Shown here: positions 6,555 to 11,991 of the stretch, piece by piece | Layout: each line of letters opens with the position of its first letter | Numbering within the stretch: position 1 is the stretch's first letter | Source of the DNA: Clostridia bacterium | GTDB lineage: Bacteria; Bacillota; Clostridia; Christensenellales; Borkfalkiaceae | DNA length: 11,991 bases | Direction: 5' to 3' | Assembly: GCA_900769545.1 (NCBI GenBank) | Contig: CAAGGZ010000019.1 | Coordinates: 1 to 11,991, forward strand | Made by a program: the position numbers and the translations under genes | Notes under the pieces: generated by a model | Told to the model about the DNA's origin: nothing | Database searches by the model: none | What the model saw: only the letters and a program-made list of their open reading frames with translations

Positions 6555-7810
6555 AGGCGGTTGTGTATACCCTTGGTTGTAAGGTTAATGACGTGGAGAG
6601 CGGTTCGATTATTCGCGGTTTGGAGGAAATGGGCTACGCTGTTTCCCGTGAGATGGAGCGCGCGGAGCTTTATATCATCAACACCTGCGCCGTAACGGCG
6701 GAGGCGGAGCGAAAAAGCCGCCAAACGGTTGGAAAGGCGTTGAAGTGTAATCCGCAGGCAAAAATTATCGTTTGCGGTTGTGCTTCACAAAAATCTCCTG
6801 AGGATTTTTTGAAAAAGGGGCATACCGTGTACGCGGTGACGGGTGCGAGACGTAAAAATCGGGTGCTGGAAATTGTTAAAAACGGCTGGCGTGAGGAAGG
6901 GCTTGGTGTGTTGCTCGAGGAAGAAAAAAGCTACGAGGAAATGCTGCTCCCCGAATGTTTAAAAACGAGGAATTTTGTTAAAATTCAGGACGGTTGTAAT
7001 CGGTTTTGCTCCTATTGTGTGATACCCTATTTGCGTGGCAGAAGCCGCTCCCGATTGTTGGAAAGCGCGGCTGCGGAAATTCTTGCAAGCACTGCGCAGG
7101 AAACGGTGGTGACGGGCATTGACGTGTCGGAATATAAAGATGAAAACGGGCGTGACTTGGCGGATTTGATGCTTGCGGTAAAGGACGCAAATACAAGGCT
7201 TCGCTTAGGGTCGTTGGAAGTGAGTTTGATTACGCCGAGGTTTTTGAATGCGCTCAAGCAAGTGAAAAGCTTTGCGCCGCAGTTCCATTTGTCTTTGCAG
7301 AGCGGTTCAAACGCGGTTTTGAAAAGTATGAACCGCCATTATACAAGAGAGGAATATTTGGAAAAATGCCGTATGATTTACGAGACGTTTGAAAATGCGG
7401 CGATTACAACGGACATTATCGTGGGATTCCCAACGGAAACGGAATCGGATTTTGAGGATTCCTTGAAAATCGTGGGGGAGGCTGGCTTTTCGCAAATTCA
7501 TGCGTTCCCGTATTCGCCGAGAGAGGGGACGAACGCCTATAAAAAGTATAAAGAATTGCCGTTTGCTTTGAAAAAAGAACGTGTGGAACGTTTGCTTTTA
7601 AAAGGGGCGGAGCAAAAAAATGCCTATATGCAAAAATTCATTGGTAAGGTTTTGGAAATGATTCCCGAACAGTGTATAGACGGATATACCGAGGGGTATT
7701 CAGAGAACTATATTCGTCTTTATGTAGAGGGGGAAATGGAAAAACAGCTCACCCATGTACGCGTTGAACGTCTTTTTAAGGACGGTGTGTTGGTAAAACC
7801 TGTTGAATGA
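6551..7810 (+). CDS. mtaB: tRNA (N6-threonylcarbamoyladenosine(37)-C2)-methylthiotransferase MtaB
   Basis: The protein has 419 residues and the full radical-SAM methylthiotransferase layout. The N-terminal UPF0004 domain has its three cluster cysteines at Cys10 (TLGCKVN), Cys46 (INTCAVT) and Cys77 (CGCASQ). The radical SAM motif CNRFCSYC gives Cys149, Cys153 and Cys156, which bind the second 4Fe-4S cluster. A C-terminal TRAM-like RNA-binding region follows from about residue 355. The opening TLGCKVN and the sequence NTCAVTAEAERKSRQ fit the MtaB branch rather than MiaB or RimO. The enzyme would convert t6A37 to ms2t6A37 in ANN-decoding tRNAs. The start overlaps the rsmE stop by 4 nt, so the two are translated together. 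CKVND replaces the commoner CKVNQ. Confidence 0.95.
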   Translation: MKAVVYTLGCKVNDVESGSIIRGLEEMGYAVSREMERAELYIINTCAVTAEAERKSRQTVGKALKCNPQAKIIVCGCASQKSPEDFLKKGHTVYAVTGARRKNRVLEIVKNGWREEGLGVLLEEEKSYEEMLLPECLKTRNFVKIQDGCNRFCSYCVIPYLRGRSRSRLLESAAAEILASTAQETVVTGIDVSEYKDENGRDLADLMLAVKDANTRLRLGSLEVSLITPRFLNALKQVKSFAPQFHLSLQSGSNAVLKSMNRHYTREEYLEKCRMIYETFENAAITTDIIVGFPTETESDFEDSLKIVGEAGFSQIHAFPYSPREGTNAYKKYKELPFALKKERVERLLLKGAEQKNAYMQKFIGKVLEMIPEQCIDGYTEGYSENYIRLYVEGEMEKQLTHVRVERLFKDGVLVKPVE

Positions 7811-7862
7811 GGACATGGTGCCTTGAAATGCTCATAAAAAATAAATTTAGGAGAAACTATTT

Positions 7863-8198
7863 ATGGAAAATTGTATTTTTTGTAAAATTATCGCAGGGGA
7901 AATTCCTTCCCCCAGACTGTACGAAGATGATAAAATGATTATTATTCGTGATATTGAGCCTAAGGCAAAGCTCCATTATTTGTGTATTCCCAAAACGCAT
8001 TTTGCGCTTCTTTCCGAAATGGACGAGAAGAAAGCGGAGCTTGTGAAACATTGCTTTAAGACTATTCCTGCGCTCGAGGCGGAGCTCGGCTTGCAGGACG
8101 GGTATCGCATTATTATCAATCAGGGCGAAAACGGCGGTCAGACGGTACATCATTTGCATATTCACCTGCTTGGTGGGGAAGTCCTCGGCGGTTTCTAA
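7863..8198 (+). CDS. hinT: HIT-family nucleotide-binding protein (HinT-like)
   Basis: The protein has 111 residues, typical for the HinT branch of histidine-triad hydrolases. These cytosolic enzymes cleave purine nucleoside phosphoramidates and acyl-adenylates. CIFCKIIAGEIPS opens the protein, with Cys4 and Cys7 as probable zinc ligands. The histidine triad HLHIHLL gives His97, His99 and His101. The middle block has IPKTH and the segment INQGENGGQTVHH is typical. TAGGAG at 7848-7853 lies 9 nt before ATG. The gene starts 52 bp after mtaB with no terminator seen between them, so read-through from the prmA-rsmE-mtaB unit is likely. A terminator-like hairpin follows at 8231. Confidence 0.95.
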   Translation: MENCIFCKIIAGEIPSPRLYEDDKMIIIRDIEPKAKLHYLCIPKTHFALLSEMDEKKAELVKHCFKTIPALEAELGLQDGYRIIINQGENGGQTVHHLHIHLLGGEVLGGF

Positions 8199-8230
8199 TT
8201 CCTGAGGTTTAAAATTAAAAAAATGGTCAA

Positions 8231-8265
8231 TAATCCTTTCCGTGAACAAACGGAGAGGATTTTTT
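8231..8265 (+). terminator. Terminator-like hairpin after hinT whose 3' arm is the next gene's ribosome binding site
   Basis: AATCCTTTCCGT (8232-8243) pairs with ACGGAGAGGATT (8250-8261): 12 bp with one U-G pair and a 6-nt loop. Six T's (8260-8265) follow, giving intrinsic terminator form. The 3' arm contains GGAGAGG (8252-8258), the Shine-Dalgarno of the gene starting at 8266, and the T-run abuts that ATG. One hairpin could therefore end hinT transcripts and hide the ribosome site in transcripts that read through. Confidence 0.8.
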
Positions 8266-8718
8266 ATGCGCATCTTTATTTGGAAACTTAAAGAATTTTT
8301 ACGTAGCTGCTTTGCTGTGATGGTAATTTTACTTTGCGGAGCGGTATTACTGCTCGCTAACGTCAGCCGTTTTCCTTTTTTATCGGGTGAGCGTGTGTTT
8401 TATTTAAACTCCGCATCCTCGCAGGGGTTACGCTCCCAAAAAATAGAGCTTTCGCAAATTTTTGACGCCAAAGGAGAGAGTGTTTGTATCAGCGTTTCCG
8501 ATGAAACGCAGGCGCAAGCGGTGGTTGCGGAGGTGTTTGATAGGCTCCGCGCCGAGGTTTTGCTTACGGAGCGCGCTTGCGGCGTGACTTCCTATTATGG
8601 TTATACGGCGGAGTTTGCAGACGGAATCTATATCGAAGGAATGAAAATCAATCTGCACGTGGCGGTGTGCGGAAATCGATTGATAGTAGGCAGTCCTATT
8701 ATATTTGACGGGTTTTAA
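8266..8718 (+). CDS. Small membrane-anchored protein, possibly YwmB-like
   Basis: The protein has 150 residues, a basic N-terminus and one hydrophobic segment at about 14-32. It probably has one membrane anchor with the rest outside the cell. The C-terminal part (SYYGYTAEF, then MKINLHVAV, then LIVGSPIIFDGF) resembles the end of the YwmB family (TBP-like fold), which pairs NLQ-type and VGTPI-type blocks. The protein is shorter than Bacillus YwmB (about 245 residues). ywmB lies beside murA and spoIID in Bacillus, and here a SpoIIQ-like gene follows, so the context agrees. The function of YwmB is unknown. I chose ATG 8266 because GGAGAGG lies 7 nt upstream; an in-frame GTG at 8242 lies inside the hairpin. 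No promoter was recognised. The family assignment is tentative, but the gene itself is well supported. Confidence 0.6.
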   Translation: MRIFIWKLKEFLRSCFAVMVILLCGAVLLLANVSRFPFLSGERVFYLNSASSQGLRSQKIELSQIFDAKGESVCISVSDETQAQAVVAEVFDRLRAEVLLTERACGVTSYYGYTAEFADGIYIEGMKINLHVAVCGNRLIVGSPIIFDGF

Positions 8719-8735
8719 AAAATTAAATTCGATAT

Positions 8736-8765
8736 GTATAAAAAGGGGAAAGTGTGGCAAAAATT
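8736..8765 (+). promoter_or_regulatory. Sigma-F/forespore-like promoter before the M23 gene
   Basis: GTATA at 8736-8740 fits the sigma-F -35 pattern GYWTA. After 15 nt, GGCAAAAATT at 8756-8765 fits the -10 pattern GGNNANAHTR at 9 of 10 positions. No good sigma-A pair is visible in this 81-bp gap. Bacillus spoIIQ is sigma-F controlled, so motif and gene agree. The spacing is one less than the usual 16. Confidence 0.4.
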
Positions 8766-8799
8766 TACATACTAAACGATTTCGGAGGATATAGGAATC

Positions 8800-9534
8800 A
8801 TGAACGAACAAAATAAAAACGAAATGAAAAAGCCCGAAGTGGTAAAAAAAGACGTGAAACAGCCAAAAGAAAAGAGAAAAATCGATTGGAAAAAGTTCAA
8901 AATCAAATGGAAGAAAATGAACAAGGAAAAGCGGTTTTATCTGTTCACGGCGGTGGGGGCGGCGCTTGCGTTGATTGCCATTATCGTCATTGCGATTGCC
9001 GTTACCAATACAGGCAACGTTAATCAAGACCTGCACGCGCATTCCAGTGTGGAAAGTTCTTCCGTTGCGGACACTTCTACGGAGCCCGATAGCAGTGACG
9101 AGCCCGTTGTCAACACTCCCGAAGGCATGATTGCGCCTGTCGAAGCGGCGACGCTCAGCAATGATTACGGGTTTTATCATAATAAGACGTTAAATTCTTA
9201 TTACGAACACATGGGCGTTGATTTTACGGCGGCGGCAGGCACGGAGGTGTTGGCGGTCGAGGACGGAACGATTGAGAGTATTTATAAGGATGATTTGCTT
9301 TTAGGGACGGAAATCACCGTAGATCACGGCAACGGCTTAAAAACGGTATATCGGTTTGTGACGGAGGCAGAGGGTATCAAGGTTGGCGATAAGGTGGAAA
9401 AGGGCGACGTGATTGCGACGGTTGCGGAAGCGACGGGCGAGGAATATAAAGACGGAGCGCATTTACACTTTGAAGTTTTGAAGAATGGAACAAACGTAGA
9501 TCCTGCCATCTACTTGCCGTTGGAAGAAAAGTAA
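8800..9534 (+). CDS. M23-domain membrane protein, SpoIIQ-like
   Basis: This 244-residue protein has a very basic cytosolic head (1-45), one membrane segment (about 47-69), an acidic Ser/Thr-rich linker (about 80-108) and an M23/LytM domain (about 110-240). Zinc ligands are present: HMGVD gives His137 and Asp141, and HLHFEV gives His223 after His221. The usual YxH motif, whose His is catalytic in LytM enzymes, is VYRFV at 183-187, so peptidoglycan cleavage is doubtful. A missing central His and a single anchor also mark SpoIIQ, the forespore protein that joins SpoIIIAH across the engulfment space. The sigma-F-like promoter and YwmB-like neighbour support this. An ordinary M23 cell-wall protein is the alternative. 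GGAGG lies 11 nt before ATG; a terminator follows. Confidence 0.65.
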   Translation: MNEQNKNEMKKPEVVKKDVKQPKEKRKIDWKKFKIKWKKMNKEKRFYLFTAVGAALALIAIIVIAIAVTNTGNVNQDLHAHSSVESSSVADTSTEPDSSDEPVVNTPEGMIAPVEAATLSNDYGFYHNKTLNSYYEHMGVDFTAAAGTEVLAVEDGTIESIYKDDLLLGTEITVDHGNGLKTVYRFVTEAEGIKVGDKVEKGDVIATVAEATGEEYKDGAHLHFEVLKNGTNVDPAIYLPLEEK

Positions 9535-9537
9535 ATT

Positions 9538-9567
9538 AAGCGGTCGGGCGAAAGTCCGACCGTTTTA
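9538..9567 (+). terminator. Intrinsic terminator after the M23 gene
   Basis: CGGTCGGGC (9541-9549) and GTCCGACCG (9554-9562) form a 9-bp stem with one G-U pair and a GAAA loop. Flanking AAG and TTTT extend the stem and supply a short U-tail. It starts 3 nt after the stop codon. Confidence 0.88.
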
Positions 9568-9597
9568 ACATAATCAGGGGGATTTTTTGCATACAAT
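9568..9597 (+). promoter_or_regulatory. Possible sigma-E-like promoter before the M1 peptidase
   Basis: CATACAAT at 9590-9597 is an exact match to the Bacillus sigma-E -10 consensus CATACAMT. Upstream, ACATAAT (9568-9574) matches the -35 KMATATT at 5 of 7 positions, with a 15-nt spacer against the usual 13-14. No good sigma-A promoter is visible in this gap. The -35 overlaps the tail of the preceding terminator, and the evidence is weak without expression data. Confidence 0.25.
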
Positions 9598-9631
9598 ACA
9601 CAAAAAGGCAACACGCGTTTAGAGGTATCGT

Positions 9632-11086
9632 ATGAAAAAATTTTTGAGCTTGGTACTCAGTGCCGTATGTATAATTATATGTTTTCCTGTGTTATCTTCC
9701 TGTCAAAAAGCACAAAATGCCCATACCAGGTACGAGATTACGGCAGAGTATATCCCCGAAAGCCGCGCGCTCACAGGGGCGGTGAAGCTCACCTTCCAAA
9801 ACCCAACGGAAACAGAACTTTCCGTTTTAAAATTTCAAATGTATCCCAATGCTTATCGGAAAGACGCGCTCTACCGTCCTGTGTCTACCGCTTACAGCAG
9901 CGCGGCGTATTACAGTGGGGAGAGCTATGGTGAAATGAGCATTTCCAGCGTGAACGGAGCGAAAAATTGGGAGGTTATGGGCGAGGATGAAAATATTTTG
10001 TACGTATTTCTTGAACGTTCGTTATTTCCCGGGGATAAAGTAGTTTTGGACATTGGTTTCATTACGAAATTGGCTTCAGTCGATCACAGGACGGGGATTA
10101 CGAAAAAAACGGTAAATTTAGGAAACTTTTTTCCGATTTTGTGCGGTATCAAGCACGACGGTTTTTATGAAACTGTCTATTATTCGGACGGCGATCCCTT
10201 TTATTCCGATTGCGCAGACTATAAAGTGGCGCTCTCTTTACCCAAAGAGTACACGGCTGCGTGTAGCGGCTCTATCGTCGAAGAAAGGGTGCTTGAAAGT
10301 AAAAAGGTCTATACCATGTATGCGACGAATATGCGAGATTTCGCGCTTGTGCTGTCTAATTGTTACCGTATAGCGGTTGCGCAAGCGGAGGGAAAAAGTA
10401 TTGCGTATTACTATTACGACGATAAAACGCCGCAAAAGACCTTAGACGCGACAAAAGAAGCCTTTTTGTATTTCGAGAAAACGTTCGGGGAATACCCCTA
10501 CGCGTGTTTTTCGGTTGCGCAAACGGGGTTTTATCTAGGCGGAATGGAATATCCTGGGCTCGTGATGGTCTCCGATAAGCTCAAAGAAGCGGAGCTTTTT
10601 CGTGTAGTGGCGCACGAAACGGCGCATCAATGGTGGTATGCGGCGGTCGGAAGCGACCAAATCGAAAACGCTTGGCAGGACGAGGGCTTGGCGGAGTATT
10701 CCACGCTCTTATTTTTCGAAAATTATGAAAAATACGGTTATACAAGGGAGGCTTTGGTGACGGAAGCGCTCAAAGAATATCGTTCCTATTATGACGTTTA
10801 CGGCAGTGTTTTAGGGCGTTCGGATACGTGTATGACGCGGCATTTGAAGGATTATTTGGGGGATTATGAGTATCGCTGTATTGCGTATGATAAGGCGCTT
10901 GTGATGTTTGATACTCTCCGAAAAAGCGTGGGAGATAAGAAGTTTTTGGCTGCGCTCCGAAAATATTACACCATCAATCAATTTACGATTGCGCAACCAG
11001 AGCATTTAATCGCCTGTTTTGAAAAGGTGGGACTGGATGTGAGCGGCTTTTTTGACAGTTTTTTGAGCGGTAAAGCTATTTTATAA
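9632..11086 (+). CDS. M1-family metallopeptidase, lipoprotein
   Basis: The protein has 484 residues. An N-terminal lipoprotein signal ends in the lipobox LSSC with Cys24, so the mature protein is probably tethered to the outer face of the membrane. A beta-rich N-terminal M1 domain occupies about 30-250. The gluzincin catalytic domain follows, with the exopeptidase-type motif GGMEYP (303-308, replacing GAMEN), the zinc motif HETAH (His328, Glu329, His332) and third ligand Glu351 in DEGLAEY. Tyr419 in RCIAYDKALVMF is the likely transition-state Tyr. The C-terminal ERAP/HEAT-type region of large aminopeptidases is absent, as in many bacterial M1 lipoproteins. It would trim peptides outside the cell; the substrate is unknown. 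AGAGG lies 6 nt before ATG. No terminator follows. Confidence 0.93.
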   Translation: MKKFLSLVLSAVCIIICFPVLSSCQKAQNAHTRYEITAEYIPESRALTGAVKLTFQNPTETELSVLKFQMYPNAYRKDALYRPVSTAYSSAAYYSGESYGEMSISSVNGAKNWEVMGEDENILYVFLERSLFPGDKVVLDIGFITKLASVDHRTGITKKTVNLGNFFPILCGIKHDGFYETVYYSDGDPFYSDCADYKVALSLPKEYTAACSGSIVEERVLESKKVYTMYATNMRDFALVLSNCYRIAVAQAEGKSIAYYYYDDKTPQKTLDATKEAFLYFEKTFGEYPYACFSVAQTGFYLGGMEYPGLVMVSDKLKEAELFRVVAHETAHQWWYAAVGSDQIENAWQDEGLAEYSTLLFFENYEKYGYTREALVTEALKEYRSYYDVYGSVLGRSDTCMTRHLKDYLGDYEYRCIAYDKALVMFDTLRKSVGDKKFLAALRKYYTINQFTIAQPEHLIACFEKVGLDVSGFFDSFLSGKAIL

Positions 11087-11097
11087 AGCGGAAATGC

Positions 11098-11126
11098 TTG
11101 CAAAAGGGTTGATTTGGGTGTATAAT
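11098..11126 (+). promoter_or_regulatory. Sigma-A promoter for the FmdB-type gene
   Basis: TTGCAA (11098-11103, 4/6 of the -35 box), a 17-nt spacer and a perfect TATAAT (11121-11126) form a good promoter 12 nt after the M1 stop. It excludes an in-frame ATG at 11094, which would precede the transcription start, as the main start of the next gene. Confidence 0.75.
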
Positions 11127-11156
11127 AGGGGAGTAAATCACTTAGGAGAACAGAAA

Positions 11157-11354
11157 ATGCCTTTTTTGCAATATAAGTGTCTAAAATGCGGTAAACGCTT
11201 TGATGAATTGGTAAAGAGCTACACGGATAAGGTACTCTGTCCCGATTGCAAAGGGGAGACGGAGCGTGATTATTCGGGGACGATGTATTCTTCGACTGGC
11301 TCGTCGAGCAAGAAATGCTCGGGAAATTGCAAAACTTGCAGCGGCTGCAGATAA
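11157..11354 (+). CDS. FmdB-family zinc ribbon protein
   Basis: The protein has 65 residues and starts MPFLQYKCLKCGKRFDELVK, the typical opening of the FmdB putative regulatory family. Cys8, Cys11, Cys28 and Cys31 form two CxxC knuckles that should bind one zinc. A Ser/Gly linker leads to a second cysteine-rich tail (Cys54, Cys58, Cys61, Cys64) that also occurs in many family members. The family name comes from a gene near formamidase/amidase operons and its biochemical role is not settled. ATG 11157 was chosen because AGGAG (11144-11148) lies 8 nt upstream and homologues begin with MP. The gene has its own promoter and terminator and is the last protein gene before the rRNA. Confidence 0.9.
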   Translation: MPFLQYKCLKCGKRFDELVKSYTDKVLCPDCKGETERDYSGTMYSSTGSSSKKCSGNCKTCSGCR

Positions 11355-11386
11355 AGTTGTTTGCGAATGTAAAAATGAAACACGTG

Positions 11387-11416
11387 AAACGCGCTTGATG
11401 GCGCGTTTTATTTTTT
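11387..11416 (+). terminator. Intrinsic terminator after the FmdB-type gene
   Basis: AAACGCGC (11387-11394) and GCGCGTTT (11401-11408) form a perfect 8-bp stem with a TTGATG loop, followed by a T-rich tail to 11416. It insulates the rRNA region from upstream transcription. Confidence 0.88.
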
Positions 11417-11424
11417 ATGGCTCC

Positions 11425-11446
11425 CACGCACGCGTGCGCGTGTACA
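11425..11446. other. 22-nt alternating purine/pyrimidine block (Z-DNA-prone)
   Basis: Every base from 11425 to 11446 alternates pyrimidine and purine, mostly CG, CA and TG steps, and includes the 10-bp palindrome GCACGCGTGC. Such tracts can flip to Z-DNA under negative supercoiling. It sits between the terminator and the very AT-rich rRNA promoter region, where such supercoiling would build up behind a heavily used promoter. Its function is unproven. Confidence 0.6.
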
Positions 11447-11467
11447 ATATAATATAATTAAAAGAAC

Positions 11468-11497
11468 TTGTCATAAAAAGCCAAAAAGGCGTATAAA
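11468..11497 (+). promoter_or_regulatory. Possible upstream rRNA promoter P1
   Basis: TTGTCA (11468-11473, 5/6 of the -35 box), an 18-nt spacer and TATAAA (11492-11497, 5/6 of the -10 box) give a plausible sigma-A promoter 93 bp upstream of the stronger one. Tandem P1/P2 promoters are usual for bacterial rRNA operons. A small GCC/GGC hairpin lies in the spacer. Confidence 0.5.
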
Positions 11498-11500
11498 AAA

Positions 11501-11589
11501 TAGAGTTTTTGAAAAAAATAAAAAAACTTAAAAAAATTTTAAAAAAGTTTTCAAAAACGCTTGACTTTATCTTTTACAGGTGGTATTAT
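11501..11589 (+). promoter_or_regulatory. rRNA-type promoter P2 with A-tract UP element
   Basis: TTGACT (11561-11566, 5/6), a 17-nt spacer and TATTAT (11584-11589, 5/6) form a strong sigma-A promoter. The 60 bp upstream (11501-11560) is almost pure A and T with repeated A-tracts, the form of a UP element that binds the alpha subunit of RNA polymerase. Transcription would start near 11596 and run about 280 nt to the 23S rRNA. There is no coding frame in between, so the promoter is best explained as the rRNA promoter. Confidence 0.85.
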
Positions 11590-11596
11590 GTTTAAG

Positions 11597-11876
11597 CTGT
11601 CGGTAAGCGAGAGCGTTATTTTGATAGCACGCAACTGTTGTTGTGGAAAAAGAGAAGATTAACAACTGCATAGCAAATAGTATAAACAAAGTTTTATTTT
11701 TAGAAATAAGACGAGTACGAAAGGCAAAGAAATTTTCATATTAGTGAAATAAAGCTAATTTGGTTAATAAGCAAAGACGTTAAAAGCAATTTTAAGGCTC
11801 TTGTGCTGCAAGACAAATTAGCCGAGTGAAAGATATAGAATTTTTTTAAGAGAAGACGAGTAGATAGAAAAAAAAA
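11597..11876 (+). other. Leader of the 23S rRNA transcript, with a structured element at 11754-11822
   Basis: This stretch has no convincing gene, tRNA or 16S sequence. GCTAATTTG (11754-11762) pairs perfectly with CAAATTAGC (11814-11822). Inside lie TTAAAA/TTTTAA with a GCAA tetraloop (11780-11795) and TCTTG/CAAGA (11799-11813), giving a three-way junction. AAGACGAGTA occurs twice (11708-11717 and 11853-11862). GCTCTT at 11797-11802 recalls the core of an antitermination boxA, but the match is short. The element may serve antitermination or precursor processing, which is inference. Confidence 0.55.
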
Positions 11877-11991
11877 GATCAAGCTACAAAGGGCTTACGG
11901 AGGATGCCTTGGTACATGGCGCCGAAGAAGGACGTGACAAGCTGCGAAAAGCTGCGGGGAGGAGCAAATATCTAGAGATCCGCAGATATCC
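11877..11991 (+). rRNA. rrl: 23S ribosomal RNA, 5' end (runs off the window)
   Basis: From GATCAAGCTAC the sequence follows the conserved 5' end of bacterial 23S rRNA: AAGGGC, ACGGAGGATGCCTTGG, GCCGAAGAAGGACGTGAC, AAGCTGCGAAAAGCTGCGGG and a GATCCGCAGAT-like block. About 115 nt are visible; the exact 5' end is estimated from family alignment. No 16S rRNA lies upstream in this window. The preceding protein gene ends 522 bp away, and rRNA-type promoters stand between. This 23S gene therefore appears to be transcribed without a linked upstream 16S, unless the sequence was joined wrongly at an rRNA repeat. Confidence 0.95.

Noticed and set aside
8242..8265. GTG at 8242 as start of the YwmB-like gene
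   Set aside because: It lies within the hairpin stem and has no Shine-Dalgarno; ATG 8266 has a good one.
11094..11156. ATG at 11094 as start of the FmdB-type protein
   Set aside because: It lies within the promoter, and homologues begin at the MPFLQYKC-type methionine.
11448..11458. Overlapping TATAAT boxes at 11448 and 11453 as a further rRNA promoter
   Set aside because: The bases 17 nt upstream fall in the CG-rich alternating tract and do not resemble a -35 box.
11597..11876. tRNA gene or 16S 3' end in the 23S leader
   Set aside because: No cloverleaf, T-loop GGTTCRA motif or CCTCC anti-Shine-Dalgarno region was found.

Overview
The window reads as chromosomal DNA of a Gram-positive, clostridial-type Firmicute (Bacillota), probably a gut anaerobe. 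The evidence is the gene order dnaK-dnaJ-(insert)-prmA-rsmE-mtaB-hinT, Shine-Dalgarno sites of the AGGAG type before most genes, short U-tailed terminators, a probable sporulation gene (spoIIQ-like), a clostridial-style lipoprotein peptidase, and the 5' end of a 23S rRNA of Firmicute type. All genes and the rRNA lie on the + strand. There is no sign of prophage, IS transposase, CRISPR array or tRNA.

Layout. (1) 1-2001: the 3' end of dnaK and complete dnaJ, the Hsp70 chaperone pair. They are separated by a 175-bp spacer holding a long hairpin and four tandem heptamers, and closed by a terminator. (2) 2053-4626: a self-contained sugar cassette with its own near-consensus promoter, an SGNH/GDSL hydrolase, L-fucose isomerase (fucI) and a 34-nt perfectly palindromic terminator. 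It sits between dnaJ and prmA, which are neighbours in many Firmicutes. (3) 4674-8198: a translation and RNA-modification unit. A full-consensus promoter precedes prmA (L11 methylation), rsmE (16S m3U1498) and mtaB (tRNA ms2t6A37), followed by hinT. A spacer of packed hairpins separates prmA from rsmE. (4) 8231-9567: a YwmB-like membrane protein and a SpoIIQ-like M23 protein. The first gene's ribosome site is buried in the terminator-like hairpin after hinT; the second has a sigma-F-like promoter. (5) 9568-11354: an M1-family lipoprotein peptidase and a small FmdB-type zinc ribbon protein. (6) 11355-11991: a 522-bp non-coding stretch with a terminator, a 22-nt alternating purine/pyrimidine block, tandem rRNA-type promoters with an A-tract UP element and a structured leader, ending in 23S rRNA that runs off the window.

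Regions 1 and 3 form the usual protein-folding and translation neighbourhood. Region 2 looks like a metabolic insertion with independent transcription, plausibly for host-derived fucose. Region 4 suggests endospore formation, or its remnant. The most unusual features are the 23S rRNA gene with its own promoters and no 16S in front of it, the hairpin shared by a terminator and a ribosome binding site, and the intact sugar cassette inside the chaperone/translation cluster. I did not find a clearly new multi-gene system.
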